41,302 bases of DNA from Saprospiraceae bacterium (GCA_027080725.1 JALWRC010000095.1:71415-112716), one strand, 5' to 3'; positions 26,649 to 34,955 are shown, numbered from the stretch's first letter. Numbers and translations are program-made. The notes: generated by a model not told the origin, from the sequence alone.

Positions 26649-27664
26649 TCCTCTTCAAAGTAATTTTCATCCGTGACTAAAATCTTGGCGGCCTGATCAG
26701 AGCGAAGGGCAATCAGGGTATTTAAAATCTCATAGGCTCTGGTATTTTTACCGGGGGAGTCAAGCATGGGAGTGACCTCATTGCCGGGGACAAAGCCCAA
26801 GTCGAGCAATCGTCTCCTTTGTCTTCCCCTCAAATCCTCCGAAATGCCGATAATCGTCCGGGTTTGACCGGTAGGTACGGTGTAGAGAGGGACGATATAA
26901 TCCCTGAATTTTTTTCTCGAACTGAGTCGCTGTACATTGATTGCAGCGGCCTCCATAGGGGAGAGGGCGGTTTCTCCCAGATGACTTTGAATAATCCGCT
27001 GTTTCGTTGATTTGTTTATCAATTTGATGATCAACTGGGGATAAATCCCTTTCTTGAGCAGAGCATGATAGATGGAGGCCGGTTCATCTTCCAAATGATT
27101 GATGATAGCGGATTCGCCGACTTCCAGGTCCAACACCGTAAGTTCCTTCATCCTTTGTGGGATTTCTCCCTTGGTTGTGGGGATGGGGTCTCCATGTGGG
27201 TCAAATACAGGGTTGCCCATTCGCCGGGTCATGTCCTCGAGTTCTGCGTCTGAGATATAATGTTCCATCGCATCTGCCATGGTGTGCCAGTGCGTGGCTT
27301 GCGTGCCGGTCTCCTCTGCCAGGTAACGCTCGATTAAGCGGTGTTTGCGGATGACCGACAGTGCCCTGGACCGCCCTCTATCGGTAAGGGAATAGCGGTT
27401 ATCCGTTTCTATTTGGATTTGCTTTTCGCTCAATAGTTGCTCCAACGCCCGGGTTACGACCTCCGGTCTGGAATGAAGATGACCGGTGAGATTATCCAAT
27501 CTGCAAGGGGTATTGGTATATTCACAATCAAAGATATACTTGAGGATGTCATCGGATAAAAATTGCATCGCACGATGACTGTGTTTGGTGCGCCACCGCC
27601 AATATCCCCAAAGCGTCACACATAAAAGAAAACCCCATACTACGTATATCGATCCACTATTCAT
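26645..27664 (-). CDS. Membrane-anchored DtxR-like protein fused to two FeoA-type domains
   Basis: A fusion of 339 residues. A single membrane segment lies near residues 4-21 (SIYVVWGFLLCVTLWGYW), followed by basic residues that place the rest in the cytoplasm. Residues about 35-170 resemble DtxR/MntR regulators: a winged-helix region, YSLTDRGRSRALSVIRKHRL, a dimerisation helix with ADAMEHYIS, and DPHGDPIP. Two SH3-like FeoA domains follow: about 170-245 (LTVLDLEVGESAIINHL) and about 258-330 (RRLLDLGFVPGNEV). I chose the ATG at 27664, which overlaps the dtxR stop by 8 nt. An ATG at 27685 is possible. It is coupled to feoB by a 4-nt overlap. It presumably supplies the FeoA function and may sense metal at the membrane. 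Whether it still binds DNA is unknown. Confidence 0.85.
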   Translation of the reverse strand: MNSGSIYVVWGFLLCVTLWGYWRWRTKHSHRAMQFLSDDILKYIFDCEYTNTPCRLDNLTGHLHSRPEVVTRALEQLLSEKQIQIETDNRYSLTDRGRSRALSVIRKHRLIERYLAEETGTQATHWHTMADAMEHYISDAELEDMTRRMGNPVFDPHGDPIPTTKGEIPQRMKELTVLDLEVGESAIINHLEDEPASIYHALLKKGIYPQLIIKLINKSTKQRIIQSHLGETALSPMEAAAINVQRLSSRKKFRDYIVPLYTVPTGQTRTIIGISEDLRGRQRRRLLDLGFVPGNEVTPMLDSPGKNTRAYEILNTLIALRSDQAAKILVTDENYFEEE

Positions 27665-28334
27665 CGCAAGTCGATTGGGTGACAAATATCCGTCTGGAGA
27701 CTTCCGCGCTGAGGATTACTTCCCGTTCATCAATTTGTATGGATTTCGAATGATCAAAATCAAAGTGCGCAATTAACCGGATGTCCTTGTGGAGCATGAT
27801 CCCTATTTGGGTTATGAAACGCATAAACTCCTCATCTTGATCCTCCACTCTGGAGATGATGTAATGCCCGGGTCGCATTATGCTATAAATGGCAGTTTCG
27901 CCGGCTCTGTTGTTAAGCGGCCATTTGCCGTCGGAGGTGGGAATCAAATCCCCGTGTGGGTCGGTCTTCGGGTGTCCGAGAAACTCCGCCAGTCTGTCCG
28001 CTAATTTGTCTGAAGTGCTGTGTTCCAACTTCTCCGCTTCTTCGTGCACCTCTTCCCATCGGTAACCCAATACCTCTTGCAAAAACGTCTCCCAAAGGCG
28101 ATGCTTCCGGATAATGCGCAGGGCTTGGCGGGTTCCTTCTTCCGTAAGTTGCATTCCCCGGTATTTCTTATAGTCAATCCACCCTTTGGCTTCCATTTTC
28201 TTGGCCATGTCGCTAATGGCGGGATTGGAAATGGACAATGCCTCTGAAACGGCAGTGGTCGTAACACGACGGGTTCCCTTTTGAGAGAGATGGAAAATAG
28301 TCTTAAGATAATTCTCGCGTGAAATACTCGGCAT
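27657..28334 (-). CDS. DtxR/MntR-family metal-dependent repressor
   Basis: A 225-residue cytoplasmic repressor. The winged helix is at the N-terminus (YLKTIFHLSQKGTRRVTTTA, then SISNPAISDMAKKMEAKGWI as recognition region), followed by the wing MQLTEEGTRQALRIIRKHRL. The metal-binding and dimerisation region includes WEEVHEEAEKLEHSTSDKLA and the characteristic DPHGDLIP. A C-terminal SH3-like domain completes it. Members bind DNA when loaded with Fe2+ or Mn2+, and which metal applies here is not certain. It is the first gene of a coupled group with the DtxR-FeoA fusion and feoB. A perfect palindrome 22 nt upstream of its ATG is the probable operator, so it likely represses its own transcript. 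Confidence 0.93.
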   Translation of the reverse strand: MPSISRENYLKTIFHLSQKGTRRVTTTAVSEALSISNPAISDMAKKMEAKGWIDYKKYRGMQLTEEGTRQALRIIRKHRLWETFLQEVLGYRWEEVHEEAEKLEHSTSDKLADRLAEFLGHPKTDPHGDLIPTSDGKWPLNNRAGETAIYSIMRPGHYIISRVEDQDEEFMRFITQIGIMLHKDIRLIAHFDFDHSKSIQIDEREVILSAEVSRRIFVTQSTCDE

Positions 28335-28355
28335 GTATTAAGTATGGTTAAGTTA

Positions 28356-28379
28356 ATATTTTAAGTGCACTTAAAATAT
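28356..28379. promoter_or_regulatory. 24-nt perfect palindrome, probable DtxR-family operator
   Basis: A perfect 24-nt palindrome with core TTTTAAGTGCACTTAAAA. It sits 22 nt upstream of the dtxR ATG, with the size and AT-rich two-fold symmetry typical of DtxR/MntR/IdeR boxes. Symmetry and position are seen in the sequence. Binding is inferred. Confidence 0.75.
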
Positions 28380-28483
28380 AACTTCAAAATACGCCGAATG
28401 GTTCATTGATATCCGGGAGTAGAGGGATTGGGGTCGGGGAAAAGCGCGCTGTTCTGTTCTTGTATCTACCGGAAAACGAAAAA

Positions 28484-28513
28484 AGCGGAAGCACCTTCCG
28501 TTACTTCCGCTTC
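28484..28513 (-). terminator. Rho-independent terminator
   Basis: On the minus strand, AAGCGGAAG, a 12-nt loop and CTTCCGCTT run into six T residues. It lies about 45 nt after the stop of the helix-hairpin-helix gene. Confidence 0.8.
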
Positions 28514-28555
28514 GAATATCATGGGATTAAGCGTGTTTGCGCGCTGAGTGGGCCG

Positions 28556-29524
28556 TTATCCCGGCTCCTTGCCTCCTTTTAGGAAGTCCTGGAGCTCGCC
28601 GAGCTCTTTCCATTTGCCCTGGTCGGCTAGTTTCGCTTGTTTAGGCCATGTTCCCGGATCTGCCAAAGAGAATCGGGAACCGGCATCAGATAGTAATTGT
28701 TTTAGCCGGTCTACGGAGGCTTCAGACAATGCTTTCCAGGTGGTAATTCCCGCAGCATGCAGTAACTGTTCGATTTTGGGGCCGATACCTTCGACGGCCT
28801 TGAGGTCGTCTTGCTTATAGCGCTTTAAGATACCCATCTTAATCAAGATCTTTTCGACCTTGGCATCGGTTTGGTGTCCATCAGATACGGAGGAACCGCT
28901 CAATGACTTTTGAAACTGGATGAGTTTTTCCCATTCCCCATCCCGGGCCATCCCGGCTTGCATTGGCCAGGTGGAAGGGTCTATTATCCTGTACTTGCCA
29001 CCGTGCTTGTCGAGCATGGCTTTGATGTCAGACTTGTCCAGTTTGGCAAGGTCAGACCATGTGTGAATGCCATTTTCATTGAGTAGACGGTTCATGACAG
29101 GCCCTATTCCTTCCACCACTTGTAGGTTGTCATTGGGGATGCCGCCAAACAGGGAAGCACTTTCCGATGTGCTTTCCTTTGATGGCTTCGAAATGCCGGT
29201 TGCAGCGATACCCAACGGAGCATCGGTGGAGGATGCTTTTGCCCGGCATTTGGCCAATTCTTCTTCCAGTCCTTTGATCTGGACTCGAAGCATATTATTA
29301 TCCGAGGCAAGCTCGTTTTTATCCGCTTGGCATGCATCGTACTTGCCTTGCAAACCCTTATAATCTTCCTGGCAGCGATGTAGTGTTGCTTGGCAGGATT
29401 CGAGTAGCTTTTTGAATTTTCCCCATAAGAGCCATCCTAAGAGTAGCCCAAGTAAAAATGGAAGTAGCCACCATAGTAACAACCAGGGAAATGTGCCGAG
29501 GTCACAGAGAGTTAACCATATCAT
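28556..29524 (-). CDS. Membrane-anchored coiled-coil protein with duplicated helix-hairpin-helix units
   Basis: A 322-residue protein with clear architecture. Residues about 13-34 form a membrane helix (LLLWWLLPFLLGLLLGWLLW). Residues 36-97 read as a coiled coil with regularly spaced cysteines. After a Ser/Thr-rich linker come two copies of a unit of about 75 residues: 136-208 (VEGIGPVMNRLLNENGIHTW, ending DGEWEKLIQFQKSL) and 244-315 (VEGIGPKIEQLLHAAGITTW, ending QGKWKELGELQDFL). Each has an EGIGP helix-hairpin-helix core and a DPxTWPxQA segment. Such cores bind DNA or mediate protein contacts. It is 24 bp downstream of the OmpA-domain gene and probably cotranscribed, with its own terminator after it. 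Function unknown. Confidence 0.82.
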   Translation of the reverse strand: MIWLTLCDLGTFPWLLLWWLLPFLLGLLLGWLLWGKFKKLLESCQATLHRCQEDYKGLQGKYDACQADKNELASDNNMLRVQIKGLEEELAKCRAKASSTDAPLGIAATGISKPSKESTSESASLFGGIPNDNLQVVEGIGPVMNRLLNENGIHTWSDLAKLDKSDIKAMLDKHGGKYRIIDPSTWPMQAGMARDGEWEKLIQFQKSLSGSSVSDGHQTDAKVEKILIKMGILKRYKQDDLKAVEGIGPKIEQLLHAAGITTWKALSEASVDRLKQLLSDAGSRFSLADPGTWPKQAKLADQGKWKELGELQDFLKGGKEPG

Positions 29525-29548
29525 AATCGTGTTGTTTTTATGTTAAAC

Positions 29549-30358
29549 TTATTTGATTTCTAATGCTACACGTCTGTTTTTTTGACGTCCTGAATCGGTG
29601 GTATTAGGAGCGATCGGAGCGGTCTCTCCCTTCGAACGCACCACCATTTGATTGGACGGCACACCGTGTTTTTTAAGATAATCGGCTATCTTATTCGCCC
29701 GTTTGAGGCCCAATCTATAGTTGTACGCCTTACTGGAATGACTGTCAGTATGACCGGTAAGATATACCTTTTGCCCGCTGGATTTAACTGTAGCGGCAAC
29801 CTGATTTAAGTAGGTCAGTACTTCTTGATCTTCGATCGGCCGATCCGTTCCGTATTCGAAATAGATTAATGTCCGGTCTTTGAGCTGGATGACTTTCTTA
29901 GGTGGTTGCTTGTTTTCCACAGAGAAAGCATAGGATTTGAAGAGCTCATCTTTGCGAATGGAAGCATTGTTCAAGGCACCACGGGTGATGATCCTGTCTT
30001 TATCGATTGTCGGTGACTGAATAAGCAAGGTCTTTATCGCCTCCGCTCTGGCCAATCCGAGATTATCATATTGGGTGTTATTGACTTCATCGGCACCGTA
30101 ATACCCTGTGACGATTAGGTTTTGTCCGTCTTTTAGCCCGGCGAGGATGCGCCGTTTATAATCTGGAAATTTGTCGGTCGTAAATGCCTTATTATTGTTG
30201 TACTCAAAGAGGAGCGGGTCTCGCTCTACTTCTTTGGCAGGAGTCGCAGGTTGTTCCTTAATGACAGCATTCGTACAACAATCCTGTTGATGATTCGTCT
30301 TGACGGTATAGTAGAATACCCCTAAAATTAACCATAAAAAGATAATTAGCCATTTCAT
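29549..30358 (-). CDS. OmpA-domain protein with N-terminal membrane anchor
   Basis: A 269-residue envelope protein. It starts with one hydrophobic helix (WLIIFLWLILGVFYYTV) that lacks a lipobox and looks like an uncleaved anchor. Two OmpA-like regions follow. The first, about residues 50-145 (NLIVTGYYGADEVNNTQYDN and LGLARAEAIKTLL), is degenerate. The second, about 150-269, carries the peptidoglycan-binding pattern YLTGHTDSHSSKAYNYRLGL, RANKIADYLKKHGVPSNQM and GRQKNRRVALEIK. It probably contacts peptidoglycan from the inner membrane. It precedes the coiled-coil/HhH gene by 24 bp, so the two likely act together at the envelope. A weak 7-bp inverted repeat (30381-30400) is just upstream. Confidence 0.85.
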   Translation of the reverse strand: MKWLIIFLWLILGVFYYTVKTNHQQDCCTNAVIKEQPATPAKEVERDPLLFEYNNNKAFTTDKFPDYKRRILAGLKDGQNLIVTGYYGADEVNNTQYDNLGLARAEAIKTLLIQSPTIDKDRIITRGALNNASIRKDELFKSYAFSVENKQPPKKVIQLKDRTLIYFEYGTDRPIEDQEVLTYLNQVAATVKSSGQKVYLTGHTDSHSSKAYNYRLGLKRANKIADYLKKHGVPSNQMVVRSKGETAPIAPNTTDSGRQKNRRVALEIK

Positions 30359-30572
30359 CCTTGTAAATTTATTGACTTTTAAAGGTTAGATGGAACCTTT
30401 GATGATTAAAACAATCAATTCCTCTTGTATCTAATGATTGTTATAATCATGTCGGTGTCATCTGTCGACAATTTAATGTATACTTTTACTAATAAATGTA
30501 TATTTCACTTCTATTACTTATTTCAGACTTTAAGTGTCAGCAACTACCACTATCGCGAGAGGCCTTATCCTG

Positions 30573-30582
30573 TATGAAATGG
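30573..30582 (+). repeat. Interspersed TATGAAATGG motif
   Basis: Exact 10-mer in intergenic DNA, about 215 nt upstream of the leftward OmpA gene. Read on that gene's coding strand it is CCATTTCATA. Confidence 0.5.
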
Positions 30583-30736
30583 TTAAACCAAGAAAAAGAA
30601 AACACCTTTTGCAAAATCAAATCCATATATCTAATTTCACCCTTGTGGCAATAATTAGAAAGAAAGAATAGTTGTAAATAATCGAGTCGGTATAGTGGGA
30701 TATGGTATATTGGCGAATCCACTCGTTTTAATTCGA

Positions 30737-30746
30737 TATGAAATGT
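30737..30746 (+). repeat. Variant TATGAAATGT motif
   Basis: Nine of ten bases match TATGAAATGG, in the same orientation as the copy at 30573. Confidence 0.35.
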
Positions 30747-30976
30747 TCGACTAAGCCCATCAAAAAATAATACTTAACTAAAAGAGCTATCGATGGTCTT
30801 CTATTTAAATCTCTTTTCGCTACATCTCTGACATCTCATAAAAAAACGAACTAAGTTGGCTTCCACCGCAATAATAGTATTTTTTATTGAATTGGAAAAG
30901 GAATCGTAATGAAAAAATGTAATTTTATCGAAAAAATGTTTTTTTAGCCAAATTTGACTAACAAAAAGAAAGGTTT

Positions 30977-31906
30977 ATGATGCGTTTTAGCTTTTTTGGT
31001 GGCACATTAGTAATGCTACTGATTTATGCAGTCTCTGTTGCCTCGCAAAATCCATATTCTACTTCATTGAATGAGAGGGAGGCACAGCTGTCGGTATGGG
31101 CTGATTCGATGAATTTGGGCAGCACCCTTTCTGTACGAAAAGCGGCGAGGAAGAAATTTGAAACCGGATTGTTGTCGATGTTAGGTCAAGAAGGCGTACT
31201 CGACTATCCGTTTGATTCGCTTATGCATAAGGTGTCGATTTTGACGGACACCCTCTATCCATTAAAGATTTTCACCTGGCAATTGCGCAAAAGGGATCAC
31301 AGGGAGTATGGGGGATGTATATTGACACGTGACAGCATTATCCCCCTTACATCTGATCCCGATTTTACTCTGCAAGCCAACAGGGGAGTACGTGGTCCCG
31401 CTCATTGGTTGGGAGCCCTGTACTACGATATCGTTCCTGTAGATGTAGGGCCAAAAGGAAGTTCCTACCTGCTCTTGGGATTGCAACGCCCCAACGCCTT
31501 TGAGAAGCAGAAGCTCATAGAGGTACTGAGGATAGACCCGAGGCATGGCATTCGTTTCGGAGCACCGGTTTTTACCAAGGGTGCTTTTGATGAAGATCCC
31601 TCTGATCGATACTTATTGAGGTATTCTTCCGATGCGGAAGCGACAATTCATTATGATACCGCCTACAAGATGATCGTATTTGACCACCTCATCCCCATTG
31701 GTAAAAATCCGGCAGGAGCGACCAAATGGGTACCGGACGGCTCTTATTCCGCTTATCGGGTGGCCCTCGGTCAATTGGTATACATCCCCAAAGTATTTCA
31801 CATGGAACTGGAGTCCCCTCCCATGGATCCTGCCCGCAAGAAGCAGAGTGCGAAATTGGATATCTTCGGAAAACCGATGAAGGAGCACAAAAAGAAAATC
31901 CGATAA
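30977..31906 (+). CDS. Conserved exported protein of unknown function
   Basis: A 309-residue protein with a signal peptide (MMRFSFFGGTLVMLLIYAVS, cleavage near ASQ). I recognise the general family as conserved in Bacteroidota but unnamed. Typical phrases are WLGALYYDIVPVD, SYLLLGLQRPNAFEKQKLIE, VLRIDPRHGIRFGAPVF and MIVFDHLIP, followed by VPDGSYSAYR. The end is lysine-rich (KLDIFGKPMKEHKKKIR). No catalytic motif is evident. A periplasmic or outer-membrane-associated location is likely. The ATG is preceded by AGAAAGG, a weak ribosome-binding site. It stands alone upstream of rluD with a 232-bp gap. Confidence 0.75.
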   Translation: MMRFSFFGGTLVMLLIYAVSVASQNPYSTSLNEREAQLSVWADSMNLGSTLSVRKAARKKFETGLLSMLGQEGVLDYPFDSLMHKVSILTDTLYPLKIFTWQLRKRDHREYGGCILTRDSIIPLTSDPDFTLQANRGVRGPAHWLGALYYDIVPVDVGPKGSSYLLLGLQRPNAFEKQKLIEVLRIDPRHGIRFGAPVFTKGAFDEDPSDRYLLRYSSDAEATIHYDTAYKMIVFDHLIPIGKNPAGATKWVPDGSYSAYRVALGQLVYIPKVFHMELESPPMDPARKKQSAKLDIFGKPMKEHKKKIR

Positions 31907-32112
31907 CTCTTTCGTCTTGAGATGAGGGGCGAACTATTGTCCTGTAGAATTATGGGGGGCTATATTTTATTGTGTGATAATCTGAATTGGTTGAATCCGG
32001 CTTGTCGTTGCGAACATTTCGTCTTCTCATATGTAGCTTATGAAGAGACCTACTTCATAGGTGCATAAATGGATTGCGATAGGGTGGAATTAATATTGTC
32101 TCCGGGAGTCCA

Positions 32113-32122
32113 CCATTTCATA
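32113..32122 (-). repeat. Interspersed TATGAAATGG motif upstream of rluD
   Basis: Exact copy on the minus strand, so the rluD coding strand reads CCATTTCATACC, 16 nt before the ATG. With the copy at 38233 it shares the longer string GGTATGAAATGGTGGA. Confidence 0.5.
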
Positions 32123-32138
32123 CCAAAAACAAAACCAA

Positions 32139-33203
32139 ATGAACAGCAAAGAAGAAGCGGGTAAACCACACGAAGTAGAATCGGTCCTGCAGACACAGGA
32201 GATTAAGGTGGATGGCAAGCAGAGTCCCCTTCGGATCGATAAATTTTTGGTCGACCGGACGGAAAATCTGAGCCGGCATCGCATACAGTTGGGGATACGT
32301 GCAGGTCTTGTCACCGTCAATGAAAGGCAAGTAAAGCCCAATTATAAGGTGCGTCCTCATGATATCATTCGCATCGTCTATCCCAAGACGGTGGTGCCGG
32401 AGACGGTCGTGCCGGAAGACATCCCGCTTGATATCGTGTACGAGGATGTCCACTTAATGGTGGTCAATAAGCCCGCAGGGATGGTCGTTCATCCGGGCAT
32501 CTCGAATTATAGCGGCACCCTCGTCAATGCCCTGGCTTATCATGCCAAGAACACCGAGTTGCCGGTTTTGGACGGCAATCCGATGGATCGCCCCGGGTTG
32601 GTACACCGGATCGATAAGGACACTTCGGGTCTTTTGGTGGTCGCCAAGACCGAAGAAGCCCTGGTGCACCTCGCCAAACAATTCTTTGATCATACCGTGC
32701 ACCGGAGGTACCTCGCGATGGTGTGGGGGGAGCCGGAACCCCATGTGGGGACCATTGATTTGGAGCTTGGGAGGGATATGAAGAACAGAACCCGCATGGC
32801 CGTCTATCCGAAAGGGGAAGGGGGCAAACACGCGGTGACCCATTATGAAGTGGTCGAGCCCATGTACTACGTGTCTATGGTTGAATGCCGGTTGGAGACC
32901 GGACGCACCCATCAAATACGTGTCCATATGAAGCACATCGGGCATCCTATTTTTAGCGATAGACATTACGGAGGTGATAAGATTCGCAAAGGGACGGTTT
33001 ATGGCAAGTACAAGCAGTTTGTCCACAATTGCTTCGAGATGATGCCCCGTCAAGCATTGCATGCGCGGTCACTGGGATTCGAGCATCCTGTGACAGGAGA
33101 AAATATGTATTTCGAGGCCCCCCTGCCCGAAGACTTTCAAAGGGTGCTGGACAAATGGCGCAATTACTTACATCATCGCAAAGGAGATATTAATGCAGGA
33201 TAA
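32139..33203 (+). CDS. rluD: RluD-family 23S rRNA pseudouridine synthase
   Basis: An RNA-modifying enzyme of 354 residues. An N-terminal S4 RNA-binding domain (about residues 28-90: LRIDKFLVDRTENLSRHRIQ) precedes the RluA-type catalytic domain. The catalytic motif is HRIDKDTSGLLVVAKT with Asp159. VNKPAGMVVHPG and the later RTHQIRVHMKHIGHPIFSD are family blocks. Order and length match RluD, which makes pseudouridines in helix 69 of 23S rRNA. RluC or RluA specificity cannot be fully excluded. Its 3' end overlaps the polX-like gene by 11 nt. Confidence 0.92.
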   Translation: MNSKEEAGKPHEVESVLQTQEIKVDGKQSPLRIDKFLVDRTENLSRHRIQLGIRAGLVTVNERQVKPNYKVRPHDIIRIVYPKTVVPETVVPEDIPLDIVYEDVHLMVVNKPAGMVVHPGISNYSGTLVNALAYHAKNTELPVLDGNPMDRPGLVHRIDKDTSGLLVVAKTEEALVHLAKQFFDHTVHRRYLAMVWGEPEPHVGTIDLELGRDMKNRTRMAVYPKGEGGKHAVTHYEVVEPMYYVSMVECRLETGRTHQIRVHMKHIGHPIFSDRHYGGDKIRKGTVYGKYKQFVHNCFEMMPRQALHARSLGFEHPVTGENMYFEAPLPEDFQRVLDKWRNYLHHRKGDINAG

Positions 33204-34866
33204 CGGGATATTCATGGACAATAGGGAAGTAGCAGCCCTCTTCAAGGAATTGGCGGATCTTATGGCGATATCCAGTGAGAACCCCTTTAAAATTCGCACG
33301 TATGAAAACGCGTACCGGACCATCCGGGGCTTTGAGGGCAATGTCCTGTTGATGCCGAAGGAGGCACTGGAAAGAACACCGGGTTTTGGAAAGGCCGTTG
33401 TGGGTAAGATTGGAGAAATCGCTGAGAAAGGGACATTTGACACTTTGGAACGATACCGGCGACAGGTTCCGGCAGGATTGGTGGAAATATCCCGTGTTTC
33501 GGGTTTGGGACCTAAAAAAGTGAAGGCGATACATGAGCAACTTGGCATCGATACATTGGAAGGGGTGTTGGCAGCCGCTGAGGATGGTACCCTGGCACAG
33601 ATAAAGGGCATAAGTGCCAAGTCCATAGCCAAGTATATTCCATCCATTCAATTTTTAATGGAGGCGCGAGGTAAGGTGTTATTCCATAAAGCAGAGGAGA
33701 TGGCGGCTGTGTTTGAGAAATGGTTGCAAGGGATTTTTCCGGAGCGCCCAATCCAACGAGTCGGCACATTACTGGTGTTTGACAATGTGGTGGAGTCTAT
33801 TGACCTCCTCATGGTAGGGGAGGAAGAGCAAGTGTGCAGTGCCCTTGATGCGCATTCGATCTCCTACCGGAAAGAGGGCATGGGAACGCTAATCCTCGAG
33901 GGCTCCGAAATAGAACACCGCATCCATTTGACATCAAAAGACAGGTTTGGTTGGAGTGTTATCCAACGGAGCGCCTCTCCGGCTTTTATCGAGGGTTTGA
34001 AGGAAGAAATGGGGCAGAAGCCATCCTTTGAGGAGGTCCGATCCGTATTCGATTCCTGTGGCCTACCGGAGATAAACCCGCGGCTTTGGCACGACGTAAA
34101 AAGTATCGACCAGGCCCGCAAAGGGAATTTGCCTTCGCTCATTAAGGAAGAGCAGATGAATGGACTCATCCATTTTCATACCTTGTATTCGGACGGTACT
34201 GCCTCTATAGAGACGATGGTAAAAGCGGCTATCGAGCGAGGATGGGAATATGTCGTCGTGACCGATCACTCGAAGTCCGCAGGATATGCGTCCGGGTTGC
34301 AGGTCTTCCGCTTGGAGCAGCAATGGAGGGAAATAGAGCAATTGCAGATGCGCTATCCGCAAATTGACATCTATAAAGGGATCGAGTCAGACATTTTAAA
34401 GGACGGAGCATTGGATTATCCGGAGGAGGTCTTGGCTAAATTCGACGTGGTTATTGGGTCGATTCATTCGGGGTTGGATATGGAAGAGGAGGTGGCGACC
34501 AAACGAATCCTCCATGCGATCCAAAACCCCTATTTACGAATTTTAGGGCACCTCACCGGGCGGCTCTTGTTGCGACGCGCCGGATACCCACTGGATATTA
34601 AAGCCATCATCGATGCTTGTGCGGAGCATGGCTTGGCCATCGAAATCAATGCAAATCCGCGGAGACTGGATTTGGACTGGCATTGGGTAGCGTATGCGAT
34701 GCAACGGGGAGTGTTCCTCAGCATCCAACCCGATGCGCACAGTGTCAAGGGGGTGGCCGATGTTCGTTACGGAGTATTGGCCGGGCAAAAAGGCGGACTG
34801 ACAGAAGCGTCCAACTTATCTTCTCTGTCGAGGGGGGCATTTGCAGAATGGGTGGGCGGGGAGTGA
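33193..34866 (+). CDS. polX: PolX-like protein: degenerate DNA polymerase X domain with intact PHP domain
   Basis: A 557-residue homologue of bacterial PolX. Helix-hairpin-helix segments (RTPGFGKAVVGKIGEI, VSGLGPKKVKAI) are followed by the nucleotidyltransferase region and a C-terminal PHP domain. The PHP motifs are intact: HFHTLYSDG (His327, His329), TDHS (357-360), GIESDILKDGALDY, GSIHSG, GHLTGRLL, EINANPRRLDL and QPDAHS. The polymerase site looks lost. Where PolX has GSxRR then DxD, this protein has GTLLVF (191-196) and SID (202-204). No VDxR motif is present near residue 240, and the TGSxxHN-like segment is also changed. Metal-dependent nuclease activity is therefore more likely than synthesis. 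AAAGGAGAT, 6 nt before the ATG, supports this start. It is coupled to rluD. Confidence 0.85.
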   Translation: MQDNGIFMDNREVAALFKELADLMAISSENPFKIRTYENAYRTIRGFEGNVLLMPKEALERTPGFGKAVVGKIGEIAEKGTFDTLERYRRQVPAGLVEISRVSGLGPKKVKAIHEQLGIDTLEGVLAAAEDGTLAQIKGISAKSIAKYIPSIQFLMEARGKVLFHKAEEMAAVFEKWLQGIFPERPIQRVGTLLVFDNVVESIDLLMVGEEEQVCSALDAHSISYRKEGMGTLILEGSEIEHRIHLTSKDRFGWSVIQRSASPAFIEGLKEEMGQKPSFEEVRSVFDSCGLPEINPRLWHDVKSIDQARKGNLPSLIKEEQMNGLIHFHTLYSDGTASIETMVKAAIERGWEYVVVTDHSKSAGYASGLQVFRLEQQWREIEQLQMRYPQIDIYKGIESDILKDGALDYPEEVLAKFDVVIGSIHSGLDMEEEVATKRILHAIQNPYLRILGHLTGRLLLRRAGYPLDIKAIIDACAEHGLAIEINANPRRLDLDWHWVAYAMQRGVFLSIQPDAHSVKGVADVRYGVLAGQKGGLTEASNLSSLSRGAFAEWVGGE

Positions 34867-34947
34867 AACCGCAGTTGATTTAACTCATTTGAATATCGTT
34901 AACAAATCATTGAATGCTTGTTTGGTAGCTATATGAAAAAGTTGTAA

Positions 34948-34955
34948 TACATTTG
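34948..34955 (+). promoter_or_regulatory. Bacteroidota -7 promoter element for the DUF1573 gene
   Basis: TACATTTG matches TAnnTTTG 41 nt upstream of the ATG at 34997. TTTG at 34921-34924 is a possible -33 element with a slightly long 23-nt spacer. Confidence 0.55.

Larger units (their letters stand above)
30359..30976. other. Divergent intergenic region with two TATGAAATG motifs
   Basis: About 620 AT-rich bases between the OmpA gene and the 30977 gene. They hold one exact TATGAAATGG (30573) and one variant (30737), plus a small hairpin ATGATT-gttat-AATCAT near 30434. A 61-codon frame on the minus strand at 30537-30722 has no coding character. I see no RNA gene. Confidence 0.55.

Noticed and set aside
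30537-30722. 61-codon frame on the minus strand
   Set aside because: Includes a TATGAAATGG copy, has no promoter or ribosome-binding site and no family resemblance.
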